DNA of 64,000 nucleotides from Modestobacter lapidis. Its GTDB lineage: Bacteria > Actinomycetota > Actinomycetes > Mycobacteriales > Geodermatophilaceae. Shown one piece after another: positions 25,988 through 38,055 of the stretch. The notes under the pieces were generated by a model that made no database searches, was not told the origin of the DNA, and saw only the letters and a program-made list of their open reading frames with translations. The stretch is from NCBI GenBank assembly GCA_019779905.1, contig JABAKE010000005.1:124001-188000 (forward strand). The letters are read 5' to 3'. Within the stretch, counting starts at the first letter, position 1. Every line of letters starts with the position of its first letter. Both the position numbers and the translations under genes were made by a program.

Positions 25988-28360
25988 TCAGTCGCTGGAG
26001 GGCCGGGTGCGCCGCCGCGGCGCGGCGTGCGGGGGCTGGTGCACCGGTTCCACCGAGGGGGCCGGGGGGATGTCGAGGACCAGCTCGCGGTCGGTCACGG
26101 TGACCTGCCGGCCGTGGTGGTGGACGTCCAGCGGCTCGCCGTCCACCACCTGGTAGGTGGCCCGTCGCCCGGCCACCGACACCGACAGCACCCGGCCCTG
26201 GTAGACGACGCGGAAGCCCAGCCGGCCGAGCCGGTCGGGTAGCCGGGGGGCGAAGGACAGCGCCCCGTCGTGGTCGCGCATGCCACCGAACCCGGCCACC
26301 GCCACCGTCCACCCGCCGGCCAGCGACGCGATGTGCAGGCCGTGCCCGGAGTTCTTGTGCAGGTTCTGCAGGTCGGTCAGCGCCGCCTCGGCCCAGTAGT
26401 CGTAGGCCAGCTGGAGGTGCCCGGTCTCGGCGGCGACCACGGCCTGCTGCGCGGCGGAGAGCGAGGAGTCGCGGACCGTCCGGGCCTCGTAGTAGGCGAA
26501 GTCGGCGATCTTCTGCTCGAGGGTGAAGGCGTCGCCGCGCAGGTGCAGCGCCATGACCAGGTCGGCCTGCTTGACCACCTGCTTGCGGTAGATCTCGAAG
26601 TAGGGATAGTGCAGCAGCAGCGGGTACCGGTCCGCCGGCGTGCCCTCGAAGTCCCACTCCTCGTGGTGGGTGAACGCGTCGGACTGCATGTGCACGCCCA
26701 GCCGCTCGTCGAAGGGCACCCGCATCGCGTCGGCGGCCGCCAGCCAGTGCTCGACCTCCTGCGCGGTGACGTCCAGCCGGCCCGCGGTCTCCGGCTGTCG
26801 CTCGACCGCGGCGGCGGCCTCGCGCAGGTTCCGCTGGGCCATCAGGTTCGTGTACACGTTGTTGTCGACGACGGCGGTGTACTCGTCCGGGCCGGTGACC
26901 CCGTCGATCCGGAACCCGTCCGCGACGTCGAAGTGGCCGAGGTCGGCGAACAGGCGCGCGGTCTCCACCAGCAGTTCGGTGCCGTAGTCGCGGTCGAAGG
27001 CGTCGTCGTGGGTGGCGTGGAGGTAGCGGGTCACCGCGTCGGCGATGTCGGCGTTGATGTGGAAGGCCGCCGTCCCGGCCGGCCAGTACCCCGACGTCTC
27101 CTCCCCCCGGATGGTGCGCCACGGGAACGCCGCTCCCCGGTGCCCCAGTTCACGGGCCCGGTCGCGCGCCATGTCCAGGATCGAGTGCCGCCACCGCAGC
27201 GCGTCGCGCGCGGCGGCGGGGGCGGTGTAGATGAGCATCGGCAGCACGTAGGTCTCGGTGTCCCAGAAGGCGTGCCCGTCGTAGCCCGGCCCGGTCAGGC
27301 CCTTCGCCGGGATCGGCTGCCGCTCGGCGCGCAGCCCGGCCTGCAGCACGTGGAAGATGCCGACCCGCACCGCCTGCTGGAGCTCGTCGTCGCCGTCGAT
27401 CTGCACGTCCGACTGCGCCCAGTGGGCGTCCAGCAGCTCCCGCTGCTCGCGGACCAGCCGGTCCCAGCCGGCCAGCTTGGCCGTCGCCAGCCCACCCTCG
27501 ACCTGGTCGCGCAGCGCCTCGGTCGACCGGCGGGAGGACCAGCCGTAGGCCAGGTACTTGACCAACCGCAGCGACGAGCCGGCCGGTAGCCGGGCGGCGA
27601 GGGTGTAGCGGGCCAGGTCGCCGGAGGCCTCGATGTCCTCGGTCGAGGAGTCGGGGATCTCCACCGTGTGGTCCATCCCGGCCGCCAGCCGCAACCGGCT
27701 GCGCCTGGTGCGGTGGGCCAGGACGGCGTGCCGGCCGCGGGCGACCGCCAGCTCGGACTGGAGCGGCCTGGCCAGCGCGGCCCACGCCCGCGGGTCGTCG
27801 TCGGGCCCGGTGCCCTCGACCAGCTGGTTGGCCAGCAGGTCCGACTGCAGGGCGATGTAGAGGTCACCACCGTCGTCGGTGCACTCGACGGTGTAGTCGA
27901 TGGCGGCGATCGAGCGGCGGGTCAGCGAGACCAGCCGGGTGCTGGTGACCTTGACCGTCCGGCCGTTGGGCGAGCGCCACTCGGTGGTGCGCCGGAGCAC
28001 GCCCGCGCGCAGGTCGAGGGTCCGGCGGTGGTCGATGATCTCGCCGTAGGCCAGGTCGAGCGGGGTGTCGCCGACCAGCAGCCGGATGAGCTTGCCGTCG
28101 GTCACGTTGACCACGGTCTGGCCCTGCTCGGGGAAGCCGTACCCGGCCTCGGCGTAGGGCAGCGGGCGCTCCTCGAAGAACCCGTTGAGGTAGGTGCCGG
28201 CGACGACGACCGGCTCGCCCTCCTCCAGGGTGCCGCGCATGCCGATGTGCCCGTTGGCGAGCGCGAACACCGACTCGTTGACCGCCAGGGAGGACATGTC
28301 CAGCCCGATCTCGGTGAGCGCCCATGGCTCGACCGGGAAGTGCGTGCGCCCCTCTGTCAT
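25988..28360 (-). CDS. Glycoside hydrolase family 65 protein (disaccharide phosphorylase type)
   Basis: A 790-aa GH65 enzyme, probably a phosphorylase acting on maltose, trehalose, kojibiose or a related alpha-glucoside and releasing beta-glucose 1-phosphate. The N-terminal domain opens with ESVFALANGHIGMRG, a family hallmark. The (alpha/alpha)6 barrel has GHAFWDTETYVLPM, and GVTGPDEYTAVVDNN holds the catalytic acid Glu493. KQADLVMALHL is near residue 600. It is coupled by ATGA to a beta-phosphoglucomutase gene, which fits the phosphorolytic route to glucose 6-phosphate. No signal peptide. Confidence 0.9.
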   Translation of the reverse strand: MTEGRTHFPVEPWALTEIGLDMSSLAVNESVFALANGHIGMRGTLEEGEPVVVAGTYLNGFFEERPLPYAEAGYGFPEQGQTVVNVTDGKLIRLLVGDTPLDLAYGEIIDHRRTLDLRAGVLRRTTEWRSPNGRTVKVTSTRLVSLTRRSIAAIDYTVECTDDGGDLYIALQSDLLANQLVEGTGPDDDPRAWAALARPLQSELAVARGRHAVLAHRTRRSRLRLAAGMDHTVEIPDSSTEDIEASGDLARYTLAARLPAGSSLRLVKYLAYGWSSRRSTEALRDQVEGGLATAKLAGWDRLVREQRELLDAHWAQSDVQIDGDDELQQAVRVGIFHVLQAGLRAERQPIPAKGLTGPGYDGHAFWDTETYVLPMLIYTAPAAARDALRWRHSILDMARDRARELGHRGAAFPWRTIRGEETSGYWPAGTAAFHINADIADAVTRYLHATHDDAFDRDYGTELLVETARLFADLGHFDVADGFRIDGVTGPDEYTAVVDNNVYTNLMAQRNLREAAAAVERQPETAGRLDVTAQEVEHWLAAADAMRVPFDERLGVHMQSDAFTHHEEWDFEGTPADRYPLLLHYPYFEIYRKQVVKQADLVMALHLRGDAFTLEQKIADFAYYEARTVRDSSLSAAQQAVVAAETGHLQLAYDYWAEAALTDLQNLHKNSGHGLHIASLAGGWTVAVAGFGGMRDHDGALSFAPRLPDRLGRLGFRVVYQGRVLSVSVAGRRATYQVVDGEPLDVHHHGRQVTVTDRELVLDIPPAPSVEPVHQPPHAAPRRRTRPSSD

Positions 28361-29103
28361 GTGTGCTGCTCCCCCGCCAGCAGCTCGTCCAGGTCGGTGA
28401 CGACGACGTCCGCGCCCCGGTCGGTCAGCGCCGCCGCCTGGCCGACCCGGTCCACCCCCACCACGAAGCCGAAGTTCCCGGCCCGGCCGGCGGCCACCCC
28501 GGACAGGGCGTCCTCGAAGACCGCCGCCCGGGCCGGTGGCACGCCGAGCGCGCGGGCGCCGGCGAGGAAGGTGTCGGGTGCGGGCTTACCGGGCAGCCCG
28601 TCGCGGGCGGCGACCAGCCCGTCGACCCGGGTGTCGACGAGGTCGGCGAAGCCGGCCACCTCGAGCACGTGCTCGCCGTTGGCCGACGCGGTCACCACGG
28701 CGATGGCCAGGCCTGCGTCGCGGGCGGCGCGCAGGTACCGCATCGAGCCCTCGTAGACCTCGACCCCGTGCTCCGCCAGCTCGCGCAGCACCAGGTCGTT
28801 CTTCCGGGACGCGACCCCGTGCACGGTGGGCATGTCCGGCGGGTCGTCCGCGGCGCCTTCCGGCAGGGTGATCCCCCGGCTGGCCAGGAAGTCCCGGACG
28901 CCGTCCTTCCGCGGTTTGCCGTCGACGTGCTCGTTGTAGTCGGCCGGGCTGAACTCCGCCGCCTCCGGGTCCCGGCTGCGCAGGAACTCGTCGAAGGTCC
29001 GTTTCCAGGCGGCCTGGTGCACCTTCGCCGTCTGGGTCAGCACCCCATCGAGGTCGAACAGGCAGGCTCGGATGTCGTCGGGGAGTCCCAGCACGCCCGA
29101 CAC
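28357..29103 (-). CDS. Beta-phosphoglucomutase family HAD hydrolase
   Basis: A 248-aa HAD-superfamily protein. It has the nucleophile motif LFDLDGVLTQTAKVH (Asp17 and Asp19 region), a cap domain with VHGVASRKN, motif II VVTASAN, Lys in GLPGKPAPD and motif IV VFEDALSGVAAGRAG. This pattern belongs to the beta-phosphoglucomutase group that converts beta-glucose 1-phosphate to glucose 6-phosphate. It is upstream of and coupled to the GH65 phosphorylase gene, the usual arrangement. Confidence 0.85.
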   Translation of the reverse strand: MSGVLGLPDDIRACLFDLDGVLTQTAKVHQAAWKRTFDEFLRSRDPEAAEFSPADYNEHVDGKPRKDGVRDFLASRGITLPEGAADDPPDMPTVHGVASRKNDLVLRELAEHGVEVYEGSMRYLRAARDAGLAIAVVTASANGEHVLEVAGFADLVDTRVDGLVAARDGLPGKPAPDTFLAGARALGVPPARAAVFEDALSGVAAGRAGNFGFVVGVDRVGQAAALTDRGADVVVTDLDELLAGEQHT

Positions 29104-29228
29104 GCTACGGCCCGGCGCCGGAGCCGACTCGTCGAGCAGCGTGCCGTCACCCGGCCGGGGCAGGGCTGGTGGCGGCGTGGTCGCTGTCGGCGTTCAGAGG
29201 GCGTCTTGGCGGTTCGTCGATATATCGC

Positions 29229-29248
29229 CTTTTGTTGGGGATAACGGT
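29229..29248 (+). repeat. Dispersed 16-bp motif, copy B
   Basis: CTTTTGTTGGGGATAACGGT on the plus strand, identical over 20 bases to the minus strand at 2287-2306. It lies in the 288-base divergent gap between the beta-phosphoglucomutase gene and the PEBP-family gene, with AT-rich TATATCGCC just upstream. Confidence 0.85.
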
Positions 29249-29391
29249 CATGGTCGTGTCCGGTACCGAGTGACCGGAGAGCCGGTGCGCCGGGCAGTAC
29301 GCCGCCGAGCTGCCTAGGGTCGGTGCCGAGTGCGGCGACCGCCGCCCCCGGCGGAGCCGGGGAACCGCCAGTGACCCGAGGAGGACCCGGC

Positions 29392-29937
29392 ATGGCCGGA
29401 CGCCCCATCCCCCCGAACCCGTACGACTTCCTGCCGCAGGTGCCGAGCTTTCCGCTCGCCAGCACCGACGTCCGGAACGGTGAGCCACTGGCCACCCCGC
29501 ACGTCAGCGGCGTCATGGGCGCCGGCGGGGAGGACACCTCACCCCAGCTGTCCTGGTCCGGGTTCCCCGCGGGCACGAAGGGCTTCGCCGTCACCGTCCT
29601 CGACCCCGACGCCCCGACCGCCAGCGGCTTCTGGCACTGGGCCGTCACCGGCATACCGGCCTCGGTGACCGAACTGCCCTCCGGAGCCGGCGACGAGGCC
29701 GGTTCCGGGTTACCCCCGGGCGCCGTCCAGCTCCGCAACGACGCCGGTCTCGCCCGCTACATCGGCGCCGCGCCCCCGGCCGGCCACGGCCCGCACCGGT
29801 ACTACGTCGTGGTCCACGCCCTGGACACCGACGAGCTGGGGATCCCCGCCGAGGCGACGCCGGCCTACCTGGGCTTCACGTTGTCCGGCCACACGCTGGC
29901 GCGGGCCACGCTGGTGCCCACCTACCAGATCGACTGA
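29392..29937 (+). CDS. YbhB/YbcL family Raf kinase inhibitor-like (PEBP) protein
   Basis: A 181-aa cytoplasmic PEBP-fold protein. It has the family's [24 protein letters not shown] segment (about 46-69, ligand-pocket DPDAPT), [11 protein letters not shown] (about 72-82) and [13 protein letters not shown] (about 130-142). The biochemical role of bacterial members is unknown. ATG 29392 follows GAGGAGG at about 8 bases; an in-frame GTG lies 21 bases upstream. Divergent from the GH65 operon. Confidence 0.9.
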   Translation: MAGRPIPPNPYDFLPQVPSFPLASTDVRNGEPLATPHVSGVMGAGGEDTSPQLSWSGFPAGTKGFAVTVLDPDAPTASGFWHWAVTGIPASVTELPSGAGDEAGSGLPPGAVQLRNDAGLARYIGAAPPAGHGPHRYYVVVHALDTDELGIPAEATPAYLGFTLSGHTLARATLVPTYQID

Positions 29938-29968
29938 CCCGGCGGTCCGGCCGGCGTCCCCGCCCCGA

Positions 29969-30769
29969 TCAGCTGCCGGGACGCTCGGCGACGCAGCTGG
30001 TGCCGACCCAGGCGAACCCGGCCCGCTCGTAGACCCGGGCGACGTCATCGTCGCCGGCGGAGAGGAACACCAGCTCGGCGGTCTGCCGGGCGTGCTCCAC
30101 CAGCGCCGACGCCAGCCCGGCACCCAGGCCCCGGCCGCGGAACCGGGGCATCGTGGCCACCCCGACGATCTCGCTGACCTCCCGACCGTCCACGTCCACC
30201 GGCTGGTGCGAGCCGACGGCCACGACCTCGCCGTCGTCGACCGCGACCATCATGACCGTGCGGCCGGACGTGACGCGTTCCCGCAGGACGGTCGTCGGCG
30301 GCAGCTGCACCGGGCTCGGGGCGGCCGGGCTGGGCGCGGCGCCCGGCGCCTCGAACGCCAGCTGGGTGAGCAGCTGGTAGTGCGCCAGCCGGGGATCGTC
30401 CCCGCCGACCAGGTACAACCGAACCTCGGCCGGTAGCAGCACCTCGACCGGGTCGACCGACACCAGGAGCGGTAGCTCCTCGACGACCAGCCCGGCGCTG
30501 CGCGCCACCCCGGCCAGGCCGCGGCACCGGTCACCGAGCCATTCCAGCGACGCGGGCAGCCCGGACCGCTCCTGCAGCTCGACCGCCGCCTGGACATCGG
30601 CTACGGTGACGTCCCCCTCCAGCCCGGGGCGGGGACGCGCGGGATGGGGCCATTCCGGGGAGCCGATGGGCACCGCGAGCGCCCCGACCTCGTGCACCCG
30701 GGCGTCCGGCAGCGGGGCCAGGGAGAAGTAGCGCTCGATCTGGTCGAGCAGCCCGGGATGGGACGGCAC
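29969..30769 (-). CDS. GNAT family N-acetyltransferase with N-terminal extension
   Basis: A 266-aa protein. The C-terminal half (about 155-262) is a GNAT domain with [16 protein letters not shown], the acetyl-CoA loop [24 protein letters not shown] (about 203-226, containing RxxGxG) and [16 protein letters not shown]. The N-terminal 150 residues are a separate alpha/beta region seen in some actinobacterial acetyltransferases. GTG 30769 fits the start of homology, and the frame is open further upstream without support. It is divergent from coaA. Confidence 0.75.
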   Translation of the reverse strand: MPSHPGLLDQIERYFSLAPLPDARVHEVGALAVPIGSPEWPHPARPRPGLEGDVTVADVQAAVELQERSGLPASLEWLGDRCRGLAGVARSAGLVVEELPLLVSVDPVEVLLPAEVRLYLVGGDDPRLAHYQLLTQLAFEAPGAAPSPAAPSPVQLPPTTVLRERVTSGRTVMMVAVDDGEVVAVGSHQPVDVDGREVSEIVGVATMPRFRGRGLGAGLASALVEHARQTAELVFLSAGDDDVARVYERAGFAWVGTSCVAERPGS

Positions 30770-30892
30770 AGGGCCGACCCTAGACGCCGGGGCCGACGCT
30801 GGACGCCGGAGCCGACCCGGCGGCTCGCCCGGCGACGGAAGGGCACCCGGCCGGGTGGGGTGCCGGACGGGATCGCGGTGCCAGACGGCACG

Positions 30893-31852
30893 ATGGGCGC
30901 CGTGACCGTCGGGACGCGAGCGCAGGTCTCGCCCTTCGCCGCCTTCGACCGGGCCTCCTGGCGGGCCCTGGCGGCCGGCTCGACGCTGCCCCTGGACGCC
31001 GCCGATCTGCGGGAGCTCGCCAGCCTCGGCGACCGGATCGACCTGGACGAGGTCGCCACCGTCTACCTGCCACTGGCCCGGCTGCTGGACCTGCACGTGT
31101 CGGCCAGCCGCCGGCTGTGGTCGGCGCAGACCGAGTTCCTCGGTGCCCGGACCGACAAGGTTCCCTTCGTGATCGGGGTGGCCGGCAGCGTCGCCGTGGG
31201 CAAGAGCACCACCGCCCGGCTGCTGCAGGCGCTGCTGGCCGCCGGGCCGGGCTCCCCGCGCGTCGACCTGGTCACCACGGACGGCTTCCTGCTGCCCAAC
31301 GCGGTGCTGGAGTCACGGGGGCTGCTGCAGCGCAAGGGGTTCCCGGAGAGCTACGACCGGCGGTCGTTGCTCCGCTTCCTGGCTGACGTAAAGTCCGGCC
31401 GGCCCGAGGTCAGCGCGCCGCTGTACTCCCACCAGGCCTACGACGTGCTGCCCGAGCGTCAGCGGGTCGACTCCCCCGACATCCTCGTGCTGGAGGGCCT
31501 GAACGTGCTGCAGGCCGGGAGCGGGGCCGGCGGCCGGGTACCGGAGGTGTTCCTGTCCGACTTCTTCGACTTCTCGGTCTACGTCGACGCCACCGAGCAC
31601 GACGTCGAGCAGTGGTACGTCGAGCGGTTCCTCGCCCTGCGGCGCACCGCCTTCCAGGACAGCGCCGCCTACTTCCACCGCTTCGCCGGCCTCACCGACG
31701 AGCAGGCGATCGAGACCGCCCGGGGGATCTGGGGCGCGGTCAACGGCCCCAACCTGCGGCGCAACATCGCCCCCACCAGGTCGCGGGCGCGGCTGGTGCT
31801 GCAGAAGGCCGCTGACCACTCGGTGCGCCGGGTGCTGCTCCGCAAGCTCTGA
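30893..31852 (+). CDS. coaA: Type I pantothenate kinase
   Basis: A 319-aa enzyme catalysing the first step of CoA synthesis (pantothenate plus ATP). It has P-loop GSVAVGKST (98-106), [11 protein letters not shown] (about 126-136) with the catalytic Asp, the KGFPESYD block near 150, and VLEGLNVLQ near 205. Length matches the family. ATG 30893 is chosen, with in-frame GTG 30902 as an alternative. It is divergent from the acetyltransferase gene, with a shared 123-base gap. Confidence 0.93.
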   Translation: MGAVTVGTRAQVSPFAAFDRASWRALAAGSTLPLDAADLRELASLGDRIDLDEVATVYLPLARLLDLHVSASRRLWSAQTEFLGARTDKVPFVIGVAGSVAVGKSTTARLLQALLAAGPGSPRVDLVTTDGFLLPNAVLESRGLLQRKGFPESYDRRSLLRFLADVKSGRPEVSAPLYSHQAYDVLPERQRVDSPDILVLEGLNVLQAGSGAGGRVPEVFLSDFFDFSVYVDATEHDVEQWYVERFLALRRTAFQDSAAYFHRFAGLTDEQAIETARGIWGAVNGPNLRRNIAPTRSRARLVLQKAADHSVRRVLLRKL

Positions 31853-32030
31853 CCCGCGCTCCCGGCAGGTGCCGCACTGGCGGGAGTTGTTGAGATCCAG
31901 GTCACTGTTCATCGATTCCCACCCCGGGCCACGCCCGGCGCCCGGCGCACACTCGGTCGCGGGCCGCACGGATGCGGCCGCTGTGCACCACTCCCCCGGT
32001 GCTCCCGGGGGCCGACGAGGAGAGACCCCC

Positions 32031-32222
32031 ATGTGCTTCCACGGAACGCCCTGCCCCGCCGCCGCCGACGACGGCCGCGTGCTCGCCGCCCCGGTCAGCC
32101 GGCACCCCGAGCAGGGCTGGACCCTGCTGTGCAACGGCGTCGTCCTGTTCGACGACGACGGCGAGCTGCTGCCCGACGGCCAGGTGGTCCTCAGCCGCCG
32201 GTGGCAGCTGGCCAACGCCTGA
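32031..32222 (+). CDS. DUF5999 family small protein
   Basis: A 63-aa actinobacterial protein of unknown function. It opens MCFHGTPCPAAAD and ends with HPEQGWTLLCNGVVLFDDDGELLPDG, the family signature (about residues 25-50), with three conserved Cys. The ATG has GAGGAGAGA upstream. It lies 178 bases after coaA and before a serine hydrolase gene. Confidence 0.85.
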   Translation: MCFHGTPCPAAADDGRVLAAPVSRHPEQGWTLLCNGVVLFDDDGELLPDGQVVLSRRWQLANA

Positions 32223-32294
32223 GCCGGGTGGACCCGGGCAGGTTCCGGGCCCGGTTCACAGCCGGACCACAGCCGGGGGGTGGATCATCGGGCG

Positions 32295-33308
32295 ATGGCC
32301 CGACCCGGCCCACGACACGCGGCAGGACGACGTCGGCTGGTGGCGACGCTCCTGGCACCGGTGCTCGCCGTGGTGCTGGCCCTGGCGCTGGCGGTCGTGC
32401 TCGCCATCGGCGGCGCGCTGCGGGCGGCGGGGAACGCGGAACAGCCCGATGTCGCGCTGGTGGCCGGGGCCGCCGCACCCGGGTCCGCGCCGGGTGCCGG
32501 GGCGACCGATGGCAGCGGCACCGTCGAACGGGCGGTCAGCGGCGCCCTGGCCACCGCGGCGCAGGTGGCCACGGCCCACCTCGCCGGAGAGCGCACCGGC
32601 GCCGCGCTCGCCGCGGTGCGCGACGCGGCCGCCCGGGCGGGGGGCACCGTGCACGTCGTGGTTCTCGGGCCTGACGGCCGCGAGCAGCTGGCCGGCCCGG
32701 GCGCCGATCAGCCGGTCTTCACCGCCTCCCTGGTCAAGCTGCTGGTCGTCCAGCAGTTGTTCGCCCGGGAGGCGGCCGGCCTGCTTCCCCTGTCGGCCGG
32801 GGACCTCCGCCTGATGGAGCGGGCCGTGACCTCGTCCGACGACGGCGCGATGAGCACGCTGTGGGACCGGTTCGGCGGCGCGGAGCTGATGACCGCTGCG
32901 GCCGCCCAGGTCGGTCTTCGTGGAACCACGCTGCCGGCGGAGCGCGGTCAGTGGGGCGAGGCGCTCACCACCGCCCGCGACACCGCCGTGTTCCTGTCCC
33001 GCCTCCCCGATCAGCTGGCCGCGGACGACCTGGCCACGCTCACCGGCTGGCTGCGCTCTCCCGCCGCGATCGCCCGGGACGGCTTCGACCAGCGGTGGGG
33101 GCTGCTCTCCCCCGCCGTGACCACCACCGGCCCGGTCGCGGCCAAGCAGGGCTGGATGTGCTGCATCGACGGCCGCCGGCAGCTGCACTCCGCCGGCGTG
33201 CTGGCCGACGGGCGCACCGTCGTCCTGCTCGGCGACTTCCCGGTCACGACGAGCTGGGCCCGCGCCAAGGAAGCCCTGGACGCCGCCGCGCAGGCGGTGG
33301 TCGGTTGA
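32295..33308 (+). CDS. Serine hydrolase, class A beta-lactamase-like fold
   Basis: A 337-aa protein with an N-terminal membrane segment (about 17-42) that probably anchors it outside the cell. FTASLVKLLV holds SxxK (Ser145, Lys148), SSDDGAM stands where the SDN motif would be, and KQGW replaces the KTG motif. The Ala-rich linker (45-95) is probably disordered. The departures from KTG make true beta-lactamase activity uncertain; it may be a peptidase or a non-catalytic cell-wall protein. It converges on gcvP with a 15-base gap. Confidence 0.75.
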   Translation: MARPGPRHAAGRRRLVATLLAPVLAVVLALALAVVLAIGGALRAAGNAEQPDVALVAGAAAPGSAPGAGATDGSGTVERAVSGALATAAQVATAHLAGERTGAALAAVRDAAARAGGTVHVVVLGPDGREQLAGPGADQPVFTASLVKLLVVQQLFAREAAGLLPLSAGDLRLMERAVTSSDDGAMSTLWDRFGGAELMTAAAAQVGLRGTTLPAERGQWGEALTTARDTAVFLSRLPDQLAADDLATLTGWLRSPAAIARDGFDQRWGLLSPAVTTTGPVAAKQGWMCCIDGRRQLHSAGVLADGRTVVLLGDFPVTTSWARAKEALDAAAQAVVG

Positions 33309-33323
33309 CGGCCCCGGCGTCGG

Positions 33324-36362
<3,039 letters not shown>

Positions 36363-36511
36363 TGCATCGACGCTACAACAACGTCGGCCTTCCGGCCGAC
36401 ACCGCGATCAAGTGCCGTCCCCATGCCCGCGGAGCCGCTGCGTCGCGCCTGCGCGGACCCCTCCGGGGCCCACTCGGCACGACAGTGCCTGGCGCTTTCT
36501 GGACGGGGCTA

Positions 36512-37084
36512 CTACGCGGAGGCGGCGCGACGCCGGCGGCGGGCGGTGAGCTCGTCGTCCACCTGCTGGCCGCTGCCGTCCAGCCGTTCGGCCGGGAGCT
36601 CGGCGAGCTCGCCGGAGAGCTCGCGCAGCGCACCGGAGACGGCGATGCCGAACACGCCCTGGCCGCCGGCGAGCAGGTCGACGACCTCCTCGGCAGACGT
36701 GCACTCGTAGACCGTGGCGCCGTCGGACAGCAGCGTGAGGTTCGCGAGCTCACGCACGCCGCGCTGGCGCAGGTGGTCGACGGCCTTGCGGATGTTCTGC
36801 AGCGAGACCCCGGTGTCGAGCAGCCGCTTGACGACCTTGAGCACCAGGATGTCGCGGAAGGAGTACAGCCGCTGCGTGCCCGAGCCGGTCGCCGTGCGCA
36901 CCGACGGGGCGACCAGACCGGTGCGCGCCCAGTAGTCGAGCTGGCGGTAGGTGATGCCGGCGGCCGAACAGGCGGTCGGGCCGCGGTACCCGACGGCGTC
37001 GTTGTCGACCTCGTCGTAGGCGGGCGCGCCCACGGCCCGGTCGGAGAACAGCTGCCCCTGCGCACCGTTGCCCTGGTCGGTCAC
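36512..37084 (-). CDS. MerR family transcriptional regulator (Rv1830-like)
   Basis: A 190-aa MerR regulator. The DNA-binding domain (about 24-95) has YRGPTACSAAGITYRQLDYW, LVAPSVRTATGSGTQRLYS and a helical RDILVLKVVKRLLDTGVSLQNIRKAV region. The rest contains a short effector part with LSDGATVYECTSAEEVVDLL. Gene order matches Rv1830 beside gcvP. The GTG start overlaps the stop of a 26-codon leader ORF (GTGA) and is preceded by GCGAGGAG within that leader. Confidence 0.88.
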   Translation of the reverse strand: MTDQGNGAQGQLFSDRAVGAPAYDEVDNDAVGYRGPTACSAAGITYRQLDYWARTGLVAPSVRTATGSGTQRLYSFRDILVLKVVKRLLDTGVSLQNIRKAVDHLRQRGVRELANLTLLSDGATVYECTSAEEVVDLLAGGQGVFGIAVSGALRELSGELAELPAERLDGSGQQVDDELTARRRRRAASA

Positions 37085-37161
37085 GAGCTCTCCTCGCCGG
37101 CGCTCGTCGACCGCGCTCGCGCTGCTGCTGTACCCATGCGCTCGCTCGCAGGCTCGCTCAC
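37081..37161 (-). CDS. Leader ORF (26 codons) coupled to merR; leader element copy E1
   Basis: GTG start with a strong GAGGAGG ribosome site 7 bases upstream. The peptide begins VSEPASERMGTAAARARSTS and ends in AGEESS. Its TGA stop overlaps the merR GTG (GTGA), so ribosomes finishing it could start merR. The surrounding 82 bases (37081-37162) match 49073-49154 upstream of livM at about 68 of 82 positions without gaps. Most differences change the amino acid, so the nucleotide sequence or the coupling may matter more than the peptide. Confidence 0.6.
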   Translation of the reverse strand: MSEPASERMGTAAARARSTSAGEESS

Positions 37162-37334
37162 GTCGGCGCCTCCTCGTGTCCCACCCCGCCACCGAGTCCG
37201 GGAACGGTCAGCCCGGGCGACCAAGGAGTCACACGGGCGTGATTCGCTGACCGTAGGCCGGGGCCGGGAGCCGGTCAACCGCGGCGGGGGGCGTGTCGCC
37301 CCACTCACCCCTCCCGAGTGGGAGAACACCTCCG

Positions 37335-37412
37335 GCCCCTCTGCAGGGTCCCCACGTGAGGGGAAGCTCGGCCCGGCCTCTGGAGCGGGCCGGGGGCCGT
37401 GGGGCCCCTTCG
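37335..37412 (-). terminator. GC-rich hairpins after the bifunctional nuclease gene
   Basis: Directly after the stop, read on the minus strand: GACGAAGGGGCC, a GGCCCG/CGGGCC stem, and a second TCCCC/GGGGA stem within 80 bases. It shares the GACGAAGG opening with the 3' end of the DUF881 gene at 40163 but not the conserved core. The remaining 170 bases up to the E1 leader hold no gene and presumably the merR promoter. Confidence 0.6.
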
Positions 37413-37907
37413 TCAGGTGGGGCCGCTGCCGCCGGACCCGGAGCCGGCGCCGAAGTCCTCGGGGCTGATGTTGTCCAGGAACTCGCGGAACTTCTCCACC
37501 TCGTCCTCCTGCTCGTCGGGGATCTCGATCCCGACCTCGTCGAGCAGGGCCTCGGCCCCGTAGATCGGCGCCCCGGTCCGCACGGCCAGCGCCACCGCGT
37601 CCGACGGGCGGGCGCTCACCGTGCGCTCGTCGCCGAACACGAGCTCGGCGATGTAGATGCCGTCCCGCATCTCGGTGATGTTGACCGCCTCGAGGCTGGC
37701 GCCCAGGGCGTGCACCACCTCGCGCAGCAGGTCGTGGGTCATCGGCCGGGCCGGCCGGACCCCCTGCTGCTCGAAGGCGATGGCGGCGGCCTCGACCGCG
37801 CCGATCCAGATCGGCAGGTAGCGCTCCCCCTGGGTCTCCTTGAGCAGCAGGATGGGCTGGTTGCCGGGCAACTCGACCCGGACGCCGACGACTCTGAGCT
37901 CCTGCAC
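37413..37907 (-). CDS. Bifunctional nuclease family protein (Rv1829-like)
   Basis: A 164-aa protein of the DUF151 (bifunctional nuclease) family. It has VVGVRVELPGNQPILLLKETQGERYLPIWIG at the N-terminus (about 6-36) and ARPSDAVALAVRTGAPIY (about 98-115), the family core. The C-terminal tail is acidic and ends in a Gly/Ser stretch. Plant members have both RNase and DNase activity; the function here is unproven. It lies between the two MerR genes as in mycobacteria. Confidence 0.88.
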   Translation of the reverse strand: MQELRVVGVRVELPGNQPILLLKETQGERYLPIWIGAVEAAAIAFEQQGVRPARPMTHDLLREVVHALGASLEAVNITEMRDGIYIAELVFGDERTVSARPSDAVALAVRTGAPIYGAEALLDEVGIEIPDEQEDEVEKFREFLDNISPEDFGAGSGSGGSGPT

Positions 37908-38055
37908 GGCTGGCTCCCTCCGCTGTGTGGCACGTCTGCGGACAGACGGTGCAGTGCGGTCTCGGCTGGTCTGGTCGGGGCGGTCGGTGGCGCGTCCGCC
38001 GTCCGGGGACGTCGGGTCGCTCCCCCGTGCCTGTCACCCCGAGGTTACGCCAGGG

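Noticed and set aside
32295-33308. Annotation as a beta-lactamase resistance gene
   Set aside because: The SDN and KTG motifs are altered (SDD and KQG), so resistance function cannot be claimed.
36363-36511. Glycine riboswitch upstream of gcvP
   Set aside because: I could not find the conserved tandem aptamer segments in this interval.
37143-37157. Direct-repeat GCGAGC elements as mobile-element ends
   Set aside because: They belong to the leader and 3'-end families and no inverted termini or transposase gene accompany them.
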